Positions 1 to 10,900 of a DNA stretch of 39,070 nt are shown here, piece after piece. The notes under the pieces are model-generated. The model made no database searches, was not told where the DNA came from, and saw only the letters and a program-made list of their open reading frames with translations. This stretch comes from Rostrohypoxylon terebratum (lineage: Eukaryota; Ascomycota; Sordariomycetes; Xylariales; Hypoxylaceae): NCBI GenBank assembly GCA_022497145.1, contig MU386025.1:1-39070 (forward strand). The letters run 5' to 3'. How positions within the stretch are numbered: position 1 is the stretch's first letter; each line of letters begins with the position of its first letter. Made by a program: the position numbers and the translations under genes.

Positions 1-599
1 TTGATTACACTTGACCTCTACCATTACTGTTACCTTAAAATCAAGACCCCCTTATGAAGCTATACTTACTAAGCCTAAGTATAGGTTCGTCACATGATGT
101 CGGAAAGTAGACCCGATGGTGAGGGTAGCAAACTATAAGACGGGAGTTGAAGCAATATCCTCTTCCAATAGTGGACCATCTTGGTGGAGACATTCACCGT
201 CGAGGGCCAGCTCTTCGGTTCTCTCTCCCTGCTTTCTAGAATAACATAGAAGCCTTATTGTATCAAGAAGGTGACATCTGGAGATCTACGTGCTCGAATC
301 CCGGAGCCTAGGTCGTCAGAAATGAATTTGCCAGGGATTATACAAGAAAGTAAAAGGAATTATGGAGAGGCAGCTCCGTCGGTATGGCCTATCTATGAAG
401 AGAGATAGGGGGAAATCAGTATTCCTTGTCTTATGTGTTCATAGACATAACAGTCATGATATCGGTATCCGCATTCATGATACTGCGATGGCACTGACCA
501 TAGAAAATGGTATATAAGGAGAAGACAACACCCTCTTTAATTCTACCATAAAGCAGTACACCAACACTTCTCCTCTTACAGTACTAAAAAGATTCGTTG
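1..599. other. Left-edge non-coding region, upstream of the secreted-protein gene
   Basis: No open frame here looks like a gene. The last 100 bases read as the promoter and leader of the gene starting at 600. I see no repeat or RNA gene in the rest. A fragment near 294 resembles part of a tRNA T-loop, but no cloverleaf surrounds it. Confidence 0.5.
509..519 (+). promoter_or_regulatory. Probable TATA box of the secreted-protein gene
   Basis: A GGTATATAAGG element lies about 90 bp before the first in-frame ATG at 600, a normal distance for a fungal TATA box plus a short leader. The leader that follows is rich in CT and CA, as highly expressed fungal leaders often are. Confidence 0.5.
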
Positions 600-1856
600 A
601 TGAGATCCTCACAGAATAAATCCAACAAGATGTCTTTACTAAATCTTCTTTCACTAGTTCTCTTATATCCTGTATACGCGACTGCCTCTGGAGGGTTCGT
701 CGCGTACGGGGATTACAATTGTCAAGAACAGAAGCTCGATGTTTGGAGTGATGGGGTGACGGTCCCGGATAGCACACTTCGCACAGACTATTCACTCAAA
801 GATTGGGATAGCCATGCCGGAGGCCATTATTACGAGAATTTGACGTTCTCTCAGTCGATGAGCACAAACCATACTCTAGATGAGGCCCCGATTCAAGTTG
901 TGTGGTGGAAGCTACAGGAAGCAGACCCGACTTGCGAATATCTTATCATGAAGGATTCACCACGAGGATGGCAGGTCCTCAACAAGTTACCCAGCGACGA
1001 GATTCTGAGAGCAGACAGAGAAGGCTGCTACTATTCGGCCCTCAGAGTGAGTCTGTCCCCTACCCCTCTTACCACAATTCCCTTTGCGAAATAAAGACAT
1101 AGGTGCTGATGTAACGGACGAAAAGCCCGGAGACTCCCTGATCACTAGTTTCTGTTGCGGCCGTGACGATTGCGCCGTCGCGGAAATAGAAAAAAAGTAT
1201 GAGAAGAGTCCTGGTGATTCCTCAACTGGTGAAGCCCCGAAGTGCTCGGTTGTAAAATCGAGTTCATATTCTTCTACTCCAACCATCGAAAATGGACCAC
1301 AGATAGGAATTACGAGGCCGCAAGGTTGCGAAGCTGCACCTGCCTGCACACATTCTGTGACCAATAGTCAAACATTCAGCACGGCAGTGGCAAATTATCA
1401 CACATATACCTGGACTTCCGAGACAGGACTTCAGGTATGCTCATCCTAGTCTCTTAGCACACAGGAAAATTAGCAAACAGGAAAAGAAACATGGTAAATA
1501 GCCACTAACGTACGCAGATGGCCTATACTACTGGAGTTAACTTTCTCACGGAGGATACATTAAGTCTGACATTGAGTTATAGCATCTCGCAGGCATTTGC
1601 AGAAGAAACGGGAACTACCATAACCGCTGGCAATATTTCAACGTCAGCAGAAGGGTCCAGACAAGTACCAGGAACATTCGCATTCTACTCCTTTACGCCA
1701 CAGTATGAATGCTGGCAAGCCGACGTTAGTTGTGGCAAAGATAAGGACGGGAATGAAGTGATATTGAAGGGAATCAATTTCTGCCAGCCAATCATGGCAA
1801 GTAACGGAGATGCTGCGGGGACTTTCAGGATGGTTTATGTTTCAGATGGCGACTAG
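600..1856 (+). CDS. Secreted cysteine-containing protein, three exons, function unknown
   Basis: Proposed exons are 600-1046, 1126-1434 and 1518-1856, about 364 aa. Intron 2 is firm: GTATGC donor, CACTAAC branch point, CAG acceptor, both sides in phase 0. Intron 1 is less certain: the GTGAGT donor at 1047 needs an unusual AAG acceptor at 1125 to stay in frame. A second ATG at 630 starts directly on a hydrophobic signal peptide (MSLLNLLSLVLLYPVYATAS), so it may be the real start. The mature part has many cysteines, including a CCGRDDC patch at the start of exon 2. Exon 3 is rich in Ser and Thr with alternating polar and apolar residues, then a Tyr-Glu-Cys-Trp stretch with further cysteines. 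That layout is like beta-rich secreted fungal proteins of aerolysin-like type, but this is an impression, not a domain match. No catalytic motif was seen. Confidence 0.6.
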
Positions 1857-1986
1857 GAATCTGAGTAGATGCTGAGATATCCTAGGTTACCAAGGTAGTA
1901 GGTATATGTGACGAATGGGATGGGATTGTTGTGAGGATTTTAGGAAGATTGGTAATGGGTCATGTAGGTATTTATGTTGATATTTA

Positions 1987-3145
1987 TTAAAGGAAGCCCC
2001 TATCGTCGATATCTTGCCCCTTTCTTCTTGCGAGCCAAACTTTTGCTACCTCGTACGTTCCTAAATAGAGCCCGCTACCCACAGCCGTCCAGACAGCTCG
2101 GAGAAGAGCTCCCCTAAACAGGCCAGAGACGCCCCTCTCTGCGATGACTTCGCGCGCTATGGCGAACCCACCTCGAGGGTCAGATCTGCTCGCATCGTGT
2201 GGCGAGGCTATCCGATCGTGAGCGCCTTGTTTCACGTCTCGGTCGTTTCCAGCTAGTAGCATCATCCGCGTCTTAACTACGTCCATAGGCGTCGTGATAA
2301 CGGCGGCAAAGCTGCCCGCCAACCCCGCGCTCGTGCCGGTGATCAGGCCGGTCTCGAATAAACTATCGTTCTCCCTCGCATCGAATCCGGCACCGCCCCG
2401 GGACACGCCGGATCGCCGCCCCCAGATTCGCGCGCGCAAGAATTCAAAGATGGGGAATTGGATAGCCGTGAAAGGTAGATTTCTAGCCACGAGGGCTGTG
2501 TAGCCGGATAGTAGCTTGGGTCCCGCACCGGCGCCTCCCAATTGTCTAAGTGCTTGCAGCGAAGCTGACCCACGCGAGGCGCCGGAATGTTGTTGTAGCA
2601 TCTGCGCATTCTGCTTTATCACTTCGGAAGGGGTGAGGACTAGGCATGACGCACACTCTGCAATGGCCGACGCGCCCGAGTGGACGAGGGGTTGCGGGAG
2701 GCCTAGTGGCACGCCGTGTCGGCTGATGAAAGACTTCACCGCTTCGTAGGTTGTGAAGAATGTCCCCGCAGCCGGCAGTGTGGCGACTATGACTATCCCA
2801 AGGCCTTGGTACAAGCCTTTAAAAAGCTGCCTCGAAGGCAACTTCGTTTTACTGGATGGGTCGGCGAAAGTGCTGATGAAATCTCGACTCTGCTGCCTGG
2901 TTTTGAGAGTATCTAGGGGATAGACTATCAAGTCTACGACAAATGCTGCCCCGCCACCGGCCTAAGAGCCACGAAGGGAAGAAAAAAATTAGAATATGAC
3001 CTCGGCTTCTAGCTGTGCGGCGATTTATGAAAAAGGATTGATTAGGTACGTTTTGGAAATTAGAAAAGAAAAACACTGAAAAGAACTATGATCAAAAATG
3101 AGAAATTCTTACCAGCATAACATCGAGATTCGAACTACCGCTCAT
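1987..3145 (-). CDS. PET8: Mitochondrial S-adenosylmethionine carrier (SLC25 family, Pet8-type)
   Basis: Two exons on the minus strand, 3145-3113 and 2961-1987, encode 335 aa. Exon 1 supplies only 11 residues. The 151-bp intron has a GTAAG donor and a CTTAG acceptor. The three mitochondrial-carrier signatures Px[D/E]xx[K/R] are visible: PLDTLK near residue 25, PSEVIK near 122 and PMDVVK near 236, one per repeat, so the transporter is complete. The first repeat (YPLDTLKTR, then a GLYQGLG loop) and the second (ECASCLVLTPSEVIKQ) match the SAM-carrier subgroup best in my reading. The family exchanges cytosolic SAM for matrix S-adenosylhomocysteine across the inner membrane, feeding mitochondrial methylation and biotin and lipoate synthesis. 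The subgroup assignment is an inference; membership of the carrier family is plain. Confidence 0.85.
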
Positions 3146-4207
3146 TTTTAAGCCACCATCCAGCAGCCTGGAATCGTCGGGAAATTTTGTAAAATGAAGC
3201 CTTTTGCTTCCTCGTTTTCCGATTTGGACAGGGACCTCGGAGTTGATGAGATTGATAAGATTATGCACGATCCAGGTACTGCATACCTACCTACAGTACG
3301 TACAGTGTACACATACATATCATATGGTATGTACCTTAGGTAGGTATGTAGTATGTAGTGGAACCCCTGACAGTCAAGGGGGGTGGGTGTATGGATGTAC
3401 ATTTCGGGGTTCTTACGTCGGGTCGATCTGGAATGACAATACTTTCCTCCAGGGCGACGTTAATTTTTCCCACCCTAATCCCTTGTTTTGAACGGGATAT
3501 GCGTTCTATTCCCGAAAAATTCTATAATAATACTGTTAACCTTGACTCCCTGAATATGGTTATTGAATGCCTAGGAATTGTCTCACTTTATGACATAATG
3601 GACACCTATGGGCAACTTCGGAGTGCATGGATGACTCTATGGCTAGAGTGGGAAAGACTAGGAGAAATAAAGGGATCCAGGCACACCCATATCGCTTCTC
3701 GTAGACCGTAGACGGTTGTGCTAATACTAACAGGGCACTAGTTGAAAGAGATTTGATTCAGTATGCATTCTCGGAATCTGAGTAACGCATTAGCTACGAC
3801 ATACATATAGTTAGCTATAGTAGGTACAAGCTAGAAGAACTAGACTCTATCTCGGAATGCTACGCAAAACGCCCGAACGAAATCATGAGAGCGATAACCG
3901 TCGTTGTGATATGCACCAATGGTAAGTCTAGGTACCCAGTCAAGTAGAATGGTATGGGTGGCAAACGTGAGCTCTGATTGGACAAATCGAAAACAAGCGC
4001 TCTGTAGGTAAGCATCGAATTGGAGATTATTGACAATGATAGCCTAACTAGGATCTATCGGTGAATTAGTCTCATAAAACCAGCACATGAGCCTTGAATT
4101 AATGGTTTTGTCTCCTACACCGATTGCGCAGCAATAGATACTAGATATCATGCAGGTACATAATTTTTGCCCTGAAACCCTCGAATGTGTCCTCGCTCTT
4201 CGGCGTC
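3146..4207. other. Intergenic region with a hairpin-forming repeat
   Basis: No credible gene. The ORF covering 3358-3711 has no ATG start and no recognisable protein pattern. The region holds a hairpin made of CATACCTACCTA and its inverted copy (3282-3348). The rest shows nothing I can name. It is the divergent-free spacer between the 5' end of the carrier gene and the 3' end of the ChAPs gene, both on the minus strand. Confidence 0.5.
3282..3348. repeat. Inverted repeat of the TACCTA family
   Basis: Arms of 12 bp, CATACCTACCTA at 3282-3293 and TAGGTAGGTATG at 3337-3348, are perfect complements around a loop that itself contains short palindromes (GTACGTAC, GTGTACAC, CATATG). The same word family recurs in other spacers of this window. 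Confidence 0.75.
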
Positions 4208-6778
4208 TCAACCATCCGTACCGCTGCTTCTAAACGTAGCACACAAAGCGGCGTAATGATGAGTCAAATCTAACACATTTTGCGGTAGGCTTGTCGCTTG
4301 AATGATGGATCGAACTTTGACCGCGCCTTCTTCCTCGATCAATGCTCGGACCGTGTGAAGGAGTTCGGGAGAAAACTCAGAGTACCAACGGTACTGCCAT
4401 GTCACGAGGCGGATGATGGCAGCCACGGTGTCTCGCGTGTTCTTCTGCTTCTCGAAAGCTCGTAAAATGCCAGATAAAGCTTTCGGGCTGAACCGTGCGG
4501 CGAGACATGCTCTGTACGCCTCAACTGCTTCGTCATGATGCTGAAGGCGTTCCGCCAGGGTGCCAAGAATCTCCCATTCCTCGGCCGATTTCTTATATTG
4601 CATTTGTTGTGCCCTGTATTGTGCCATCTGTGTTCTCCATATCGTGTACACACGCAAGTCCTCATACAACACCATGAATAGACTATCCAACCATCTTTCA
4701 CACAAGCGTTTGTTATTTAAGCGTGAGAGGTGCTCGTCGGTAGTGGCACTCTGTACATTTATTCAGCGCTCTTCCGGGGAAATGTGAAAGAGAAATACTT
4801 ACAGTATCGCCATCTGCTTTAACCTCACCAGGGTCGATGGTGTGGGTTGGTTTTTCTACACTGCTAGCATCACCATGTCCATTTGTTAGGGTGGGCATCG
4901 TCGAGTCGGCTTCTACCGCACTTTTCTGATTCTCGTTCTCGTCTTCTTCATCGGTATGGTCGCCGTTGGTCGTGGGTTCTGGAGTGCCGCGCAATCCATC
5001 AGTGCTTGGGTTCCTCTTTGTCGACGGAGGTTGTGTGACGCTATCGTGTTTCTCGGTCCGATACTCATCCTCCATGACGAAAACGTTACTCCGTATTTTA
5101 AGGAGTTGGTCCCAGCCAATCTTTGCTGTCATTTCTGTGAGAATGCCGTAGGCCAACTTGAAGGTACCGCGGTATGACGCAGCACGGAGATTGAGCAAGC
5201 TGGGATCTACTTGCTCTGAATAGCGGGATTCAGGCTCGCTGTCAATTTCTTCAAGGCGTGTCTCAGGCAGGGTAGGGAGGTAGACGTCTTTTGGCTCTGG
5301 CATGACAGGGGCATCCTTATCCTGGTAAGTGAACATCGGACATGAGTTGAGTATCGTAAGTGCGTTTTCCCAGTCTTCCATAGCAACGTAGACTTGTGCT
5401 AATCTTGCCCAAGTGCCGAACTCGCTTGGGGCGGCAATGGTGCTGCGATCAGCACAACCCAAGGCCATCTTGAGCCTCTCCTCCTTTTGCGCAGGGGTCT
5501 CGGCTGCCAATGCCTTCTTCAGCAGGAAGTCGGCCTGAGTGTCCAGCATGACATAATCCATGGGCGAGTCCTTAAGAGCTTGGTATAGAATACGTACGCC
5601 CTGCACTTCTTCGTTGCCCATAAATAATACCTTGGCAAGGAGAGATGATACTTCGACATTCTGCGTCCTCAGCTTTTCGAAGAGGTTGATGGCCGAAGCA
5701 AAACGTCCTGTCGTATGGAAATATCTGAGTAGGCCCGCGGTTAGGTGGTTCGATACGTTGTTTGGAACTTGGACTACAGAATCAGAGCCCAACTGCCACC
5801 CTGTGGATAGTTAGCAGAACGACGTTGAGCTCTCGCGTTAGGTGAGTACGCACCTCTGAAGAAGAGACTTTCGGCTGCACTTAGAAAACGATGCTCAGCC
5901 TCAGTATTAGTAACAGGGTTAAAACGCCTGACGCCCATGATCTTCCTGATGGTCTCGCCGCTTCCATCGTCGGCATATGAATAAGCACGCAGAACGCTGC
6001 AAAGGTACGTTTCGAGCCATAGTTCGTCTGTCGCCTTCCGTTTCTCCCCTCTCTCGTCAACGCAATAAGCCTCGACGGTGCCAGGAATAGTGACATGTAC
6101 GCGCATATCGAACCTAGAGAAGGCATTGTAACAACAGTATAAACCTTCTACAATCTTGTGGGTAGCAACTTGGCCATGCTCCTTGTATGTGAGGGTGTTG
6201 ATGTAGGCAGCAAGACTGGCTGACGAAGATGCATCGACGCCAGTAACATGGTGATATACACCTGCCTAGGCACCTGTTGTTTAGCATTGACTTTTTGACG
6301 GTGGTTCCGGTTAGTGACGTACCTGTTTCCCAGTATTTCTAAGGTTCTGTTTCAAGAGATGGACTAGGTCGGGCGGGCCAAGTTCGCGCAACGAGGCCAG
6401 AGTCTCGGTACGAGCATCGATTGATTCATGTAGAACCTCTTCCGAGATCCTAGTCAAAGATTGTTAGCTAGGAGCTGAACTACATAATATGTACATAGAT
6501 AGTGTAGGCAGGATAGACAGGATAGGCAGGGTAGGCAGGGTAGGCAGGAGAGGTAAGAGAGGTAGGTGAGATAATTGGGACGAGGTGGATATCGTACTCT
6601 GGGACTGCCGGTGGAGGCATCGCCGCGGTAGCACGATCCTATCTGAAGGGGTACCCGGGTAGGCGATCCGTGATATGATTATTGTTGTAGTACGTGGGTG
6701 GTGGTGATTTGCTTTTTCGATCCTCAAATCTTCGCGATTGCGACTGTCCTGGCAATTAACAACAGCCGGGTCCAATTC
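4208..6778 (-). CDS. ChAPs family protein (Bud7/Bch1-like exomer cargo adaptor), 5' end unresolved
   Basis: Clear exons run (minus strand) 6449-6323, 6265-5854, 5800-4803 and 4750-4208, joined by introns of 57, 53 and 52 bp. All joins keep phase; the 53-bp intron has a TGCTAAC branch point. The translation includes RELGPPDLVHLLKQ, AGVYHHVTGVDASSSAS, WQLGSDSVVQVPNNVS and LCERWLDSLFMVLYEDLR, all typical of Chs5-Arf1 binding proteins, and it ends in SSGTDG. In yeast these proteins form the exomer with Chs5 and Arf1 at the trans-Golgi and carry chitin synthase and other cargo to the surface. TPR-like helices fill the middle; an acidic, low-complexity insert lies before the last intron. The amino-terminal exon is present (DPAVVNCQDSRN at about 6774-6738), but its start is not. 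The only nearby ATG (6788-6786) is one base out of frame, and a 9-bp minisatellite blurs the next splice donor. An upstream exon is likely. Confidence 0.85.
6504..6548. repeat. 9-bp minisatellite, five copies
   Basis: Five head-to-tail copies of a unit close to GTAGGCAGG. It lies between the amino-terminal exon and the next firm exon of the ChAPs gene, so it is either in an intron or encodes a variable Leu-Pro-rich or Tyr-Pro-Ala-rich stretch, depending on the splice donor used. Confidence 0.8.
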
Positions 6779-6810
6779 TTGTGAACATAGTATAGACTCT
6801 AGAGAGTATG

Positions 6811-6846
6811 TATAGAATCTATAGAATCTATAGAATCTATAGAACG
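6811..6846. repeat. 9-bp tandem repeat TATAGAATC, four copies
   Basis: Three perfect copies and one variant. It lies just upstream of the amino-terminal ChAPs exon and keeps that reading frame open, because 9 is a multiple of 3. Confidence 0.85.
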
Positions 6847-7505
6847 TATCAGACGATCAAACAAGTAAACGAGTGGATGGCGTCGCGGAGAGAGAGGTTG
6901 CAGAAAGGTTGCGCGTGTAAGGAATTAATTGCACACATCCATCTACGCAGTAGTATATACTAAGCTGACGTAGGTACGATCTTGAGTCTCGATGTGGTTT
7001 ATGAAATTATTATGATTTGGGTGGACGGGGTCTAATAGGTAGAGACGGGCAGACGGGGTAGCTTTGTGTTTGGTTTTGGTTGATATTATCTGGCATCTGA
7101 ATTCTGGATTGACGAATTTCTGAGATTTGATTTGGCGGGTTGCGGGTTGGGGACGCGCACAGGCCATTAATAATTTCGACTACAATAATATCCTCATCGT
7201 TACAGCGGGGCTTTGATGTTTTGCTACATACTATACAACGTATAGAAGCAAATTTCTTCAAGAGGTAAGGCATCCATGGACCATGGACGTGCCTCCCTGG
7301 CTTTTCTGAATCCACTAAAACTTCCAAGGTTCCAGGGCAGCAGGGCTCCAGCTGCTTAAACCTTGCATTAATGTCAGGGCGCTATTGCGTGGACCTTCCC
7401 CAAGGATTGTATGAGGTAATTGGAGAGTAACCTAACCTTAGTGTTGGCAGTTCCATCAGGCAGCCCCTGCTTTCTTTTCAGCCCTGCAATTCAGTTTAAC
7501 AGGTA

Positions 7506-7548
7506 CCTACCTACTATGTAGTGGACCTAGGTCCTAATAGTAGGTAGG
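7506..7548. repeat. Inverted repeat with central palindrome
   Basis: CCTACCTACTA (7506-7516) and TAGTAGGTAGG (7538-7548) are perfect complements; between them lies the 12-bp palindrome GGACCTAGGTCC (7523-7534). It could form a hairpin and belongs to the same word family as the hairpin at 3282-3348. Confidence 0.8.
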
Positions 7549-7829
7549 TATGGTAGCCTGTACTAGGTGTACAATACACTAGGTATTAAGTACATACATA
7601 CCTACCTAGTAGTATGGAGGCGATTCGCGTCTCCAATAATTTCTACGCGGTAGGGGTAGGTGCGTTCTGTAGACCTGATTATCTCCGACTCAAGACCTAA
7701 CTTCCAATTAATATTCGAAAACACAACTTGATCTATTATCTTCATCGCTGACGATGACAATTGAAAACCCTTATTCTTTTACTCCGAGAATTCTGCGTCA
7801 CCATTAATCAATCATTCGTACATCATTGA

Positions 7830-7857
7830 AATCCACAATCCACAATCCACAATCCAC
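7830..7857. repeat. 7-bp tandem repeat AATCCAC, four copies
   Basis: Four perfect direct copies about 110 bp upstream of the proposed Hir3 start codon, in its likely promoter or leader. Confidence 0.85.
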
Positions 7858-7965
7858 ACTGTCCCCTTCCTCTTGATACTGAATTGTCAATCCAGTATGC
7901 GATTGGCCCACTCGTAACAATCGTTAAATGTAATGCGAGAGGCGTAAGAGGTATCCGTCGACAAA

Positions 7966-10900
7966 ATGGTATGGCATTCGATTACTAGTGAAATGGTCTC
8001 GACTATATTCTAATATTTATAACGTCACTAGCCGGCTTTTTCATCTATCAATGTCGAGCCCGAGGAGAACGTCGACGAGGAAATTGACAATACCCGCGAA
8101 ATCCAAATCGACGAAGCCTTGAAGCGCTTCCAAACAGCTCTCAAGCTTCATGCGCAAGGTCCCAAGCATTATCAAGATGCCGCTCTAGCATATGAATCTT
8201 TATTCGAATCAGATATCTTTCGTTACCTCGAGAGCGCTACCGATTTCGAGCGCGCCGAACGCCAGTCGGACCACCGTTACCTCGGCGTCGATGTCCCCTT
8301 CGCTCAGCCCCTTGATGATGCTCAAGGCGACATCGATGGTAGCGGTAGTAGCCTGCCTCAGACCCTTTATCTTTCGTATAAGAACCATGGCCAGTTCTCT
8401 TTGGACAATATCAGATATTTAGCTAAGGTGGGAGGCGATGCGAAGGTCGTGCTAGAAGATAGGCAGGTGCTCGCGAGCGCTCAGAGGGCTCTCTACGAGT
8501 TTAGTTCGGCCTTGGACTTCGACCCATCTGATGCCGAACTCTGGAGGAGAGCCGCACGCGTTGCCGCATTTCTAAACAGTGCTAGGATTAGTCGATATTG
8601 CCTCGAAGCTGCTATCGAGCTTGACGATGACCCGGCCGTCGATGAGGTTGAGCCCCCCTCCCTCGCGGAGGGATTTGCGGGCGAACAGTTGAAGAAGCTA
8701 TTGACTGTTTTATCCGACGATCTCGCTTTATCGCATCCGATTATGACCCCCTTCCTCAAGAAGTCAATATCAGACCGCCTAATGAAACATCTTGACCCCT
8801 TCCCATTCCTTCCGAACCCTACCGACATGCCCGCGCCGCCAAAGCGCTTGGTGGCACCGGACCAGCAGAACCCCCAACGTCTTGTTATCAATGTTCCTGT
8901 CGCTTCATGGGCCGATTTGGGCATGTCGCTCGTACACTCGGTCGCCGCCGGGGGCATACCTGGAGAGGCTGTGACGTTGATCCTTCCCGAGATACCGGAT
9001 ATCCAAGATGACATACAGATGCTGGTCGAGAGGCCGAAGCCAGGCCTATCCGACGGAGCCGCTACCGTCCAGTCGGTCCTAGAAAACAAGCCTGCAGTAC
9101 CATCTAAAGACGATCAGAGCGATTCTATGAAAGAATGCGGCGCAGATAATGGAAACACTGCAGAAGACGCTCGGGCTGAGCGCAGTGTCTCGGTTCTCTC
9201 ACGAAAGCGATCACAATCTACAGCCGGATTGCCTGATGGAGTTGACGAAGAAGTGGTGGATCAAAAGAGGAGCAAACGAATTCGACGTCGCGAAACCGCT
9301 GTGGAGGTTATGGACACGAATACTCAATATGCCACACAATTGCAGCCATTCCAAGCCGCCGATCAGAACTTATTCCAGATGACACGTAATATGATAGAGA
9401 ATCTAGGCGTTACTGATCGTGATACCTTTGACCGGCTAGCTGAAATTCTCGACTCTTGTGCGTCGTCTACCCGCACCGCTAAACTTGAGCGGCTGGCCAT
9501 GGTTGATTTGCGCGACTCGCTGATCAAATTTAACGAAGAGAACACAAGGGTGATCTTAAACAAGAAGGAGACGTCGTCTATTGGTATTTCTTCTTTTCTT
9601 GAACACTCGAAGCCTGGATCTCAAACCAAACGCGAGACGCCCATTTTTCACGAAACAAGAGGGTTGAAAGCATTTTCCCAAAGAGTTAACGGTAATTGGA
9701 TATCGATCCAGGACGTTGCTTTCGAGTGGGTAAGCTATTTGTGTGGAACTTATCTTACCAGCAAGTGGTCGGATTCTACGAAAACTGCGGTAGTCCAGGT
9801 AATCAGCCACCTGGACGAAGAAATATGGAAGCGAGTCCAGTATGAACTCAAATATCTCACTTCATCCGAAGATCCGGCTGGGATATTGGCTACGATTGAC
9901 CAAATCATCCAGATGCTGTTCGAGCTACACCTCGACGTCTACGAGCGGATAACAAACCCCAATAGTGCCGTCGACTTCGCTATTCGCGTCGAAACCAAGG
10001 GAAGGTTGGGCCGTTGGTTCACCTTTGCTTCACAGATGAGCCGAGACCGTCGAGAGAACGCAGATGCTTCACTGTCCATCCGATTCCTGTGGTCTGCTGT
10101 TTTTGCCGTTACGTTGACGGAGGGTGTGTCGAGGGATCATGTTCTTCAATGCTGGAAGAGCCTCCGAGATAGGCTTGTCGAGGAATCAGAAACTGTCGAC
10201 ATACGACTTCCGAATAACGCAATTATGCCGGAAGTCTCCGTTCACGCAGCCGAGAGGGAGATATCTAAGCTCACAACCATGGATTTCTTCCTCGGCCTCT
10301 TCCAGAACGACCTTAGTGACCCCGTCTCTATAATTGAGAGCTTAGAACCCGTGCTGAACCCTTCGTCCGTCTATATAAAACCAGCTGCTTCGAGAACACC
10401 AGACAGGATGTCTGTAGACGAAGATCCAGAGGCATCGGCACCTAGCCCTACGGGATTGCCAATTTCCCAGACCGCGAATCAGGGCCTACGCGATCTTTGG
10501 AAATTCTTGTTGGGGACGAGTACTGATTTAAGATTATTCTTGTGGACGCGGCTGGGAGATGCGTATAATGCCATTGAGTATACCACGAAACAATTCTCAT
10601 GTCTCCTGAAGAGTATTGAGATGGTTATTGCCGATTTCGAGCACGACTCTTATCTGACCATGCCTGCCGAATCACGCCGCCCTCTTTTCCTCAAGATGTT
10701 CAAGTTCTTAGATGAATTGCTGATACAGGCGCTTTCGATGGCTCTCAACGACGCGAAAGCTTTTGATATCATAGACGATGATCATCTTAGAACCAGCATG
10801 TCGGCCTTAGTAAAATTATCTTGCATTCTACACGTATGTTGTATGTATGAAGATGAGGTACGTGTTGGCATGAGCCAGCATGTCTCGAGTGGCGCGACTT

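Larger units (their letters stand above)
6789..7965. other. Divergent intergenic region between the ChAPs and Hir3 genes
   Basis: This is the shared upstream region of two divergent genes. It holds a 9-bp repeat (TATAGAATC, 6811-6846), an inverted repeat with a central GGACCTAGGTCC palindrome (7506-7548), and four copies of AATCCAC (7830-7857). The missing first exon of the ChAPs gene probably lies in the left part. Minus-strand ORFs here have no homology I recognise. Confidence 0.5.

Noticed and set aside
285..310. Possible tRNA T-arm (CTCGAATCCCGGAG)
   Set aside because: No acceptor, D or anticodon arms could be paired around it.
987..1364. Minus-strand ORF across the secreted-protein gene
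   Set aside because: Antisense to supported exons; no signal or family pattern.
3358..3711. Plus-strand 117-codon ORF
   Set aside because: Begins with GTG, has no recognisable domain and sits in repeat-containing spacer.
8493..9089. Long minus-strand ORF inside Hir3
   Set aside because: Shadow of the Hir3 coding frame; the plus-strand frame runs over 1300 codons here.
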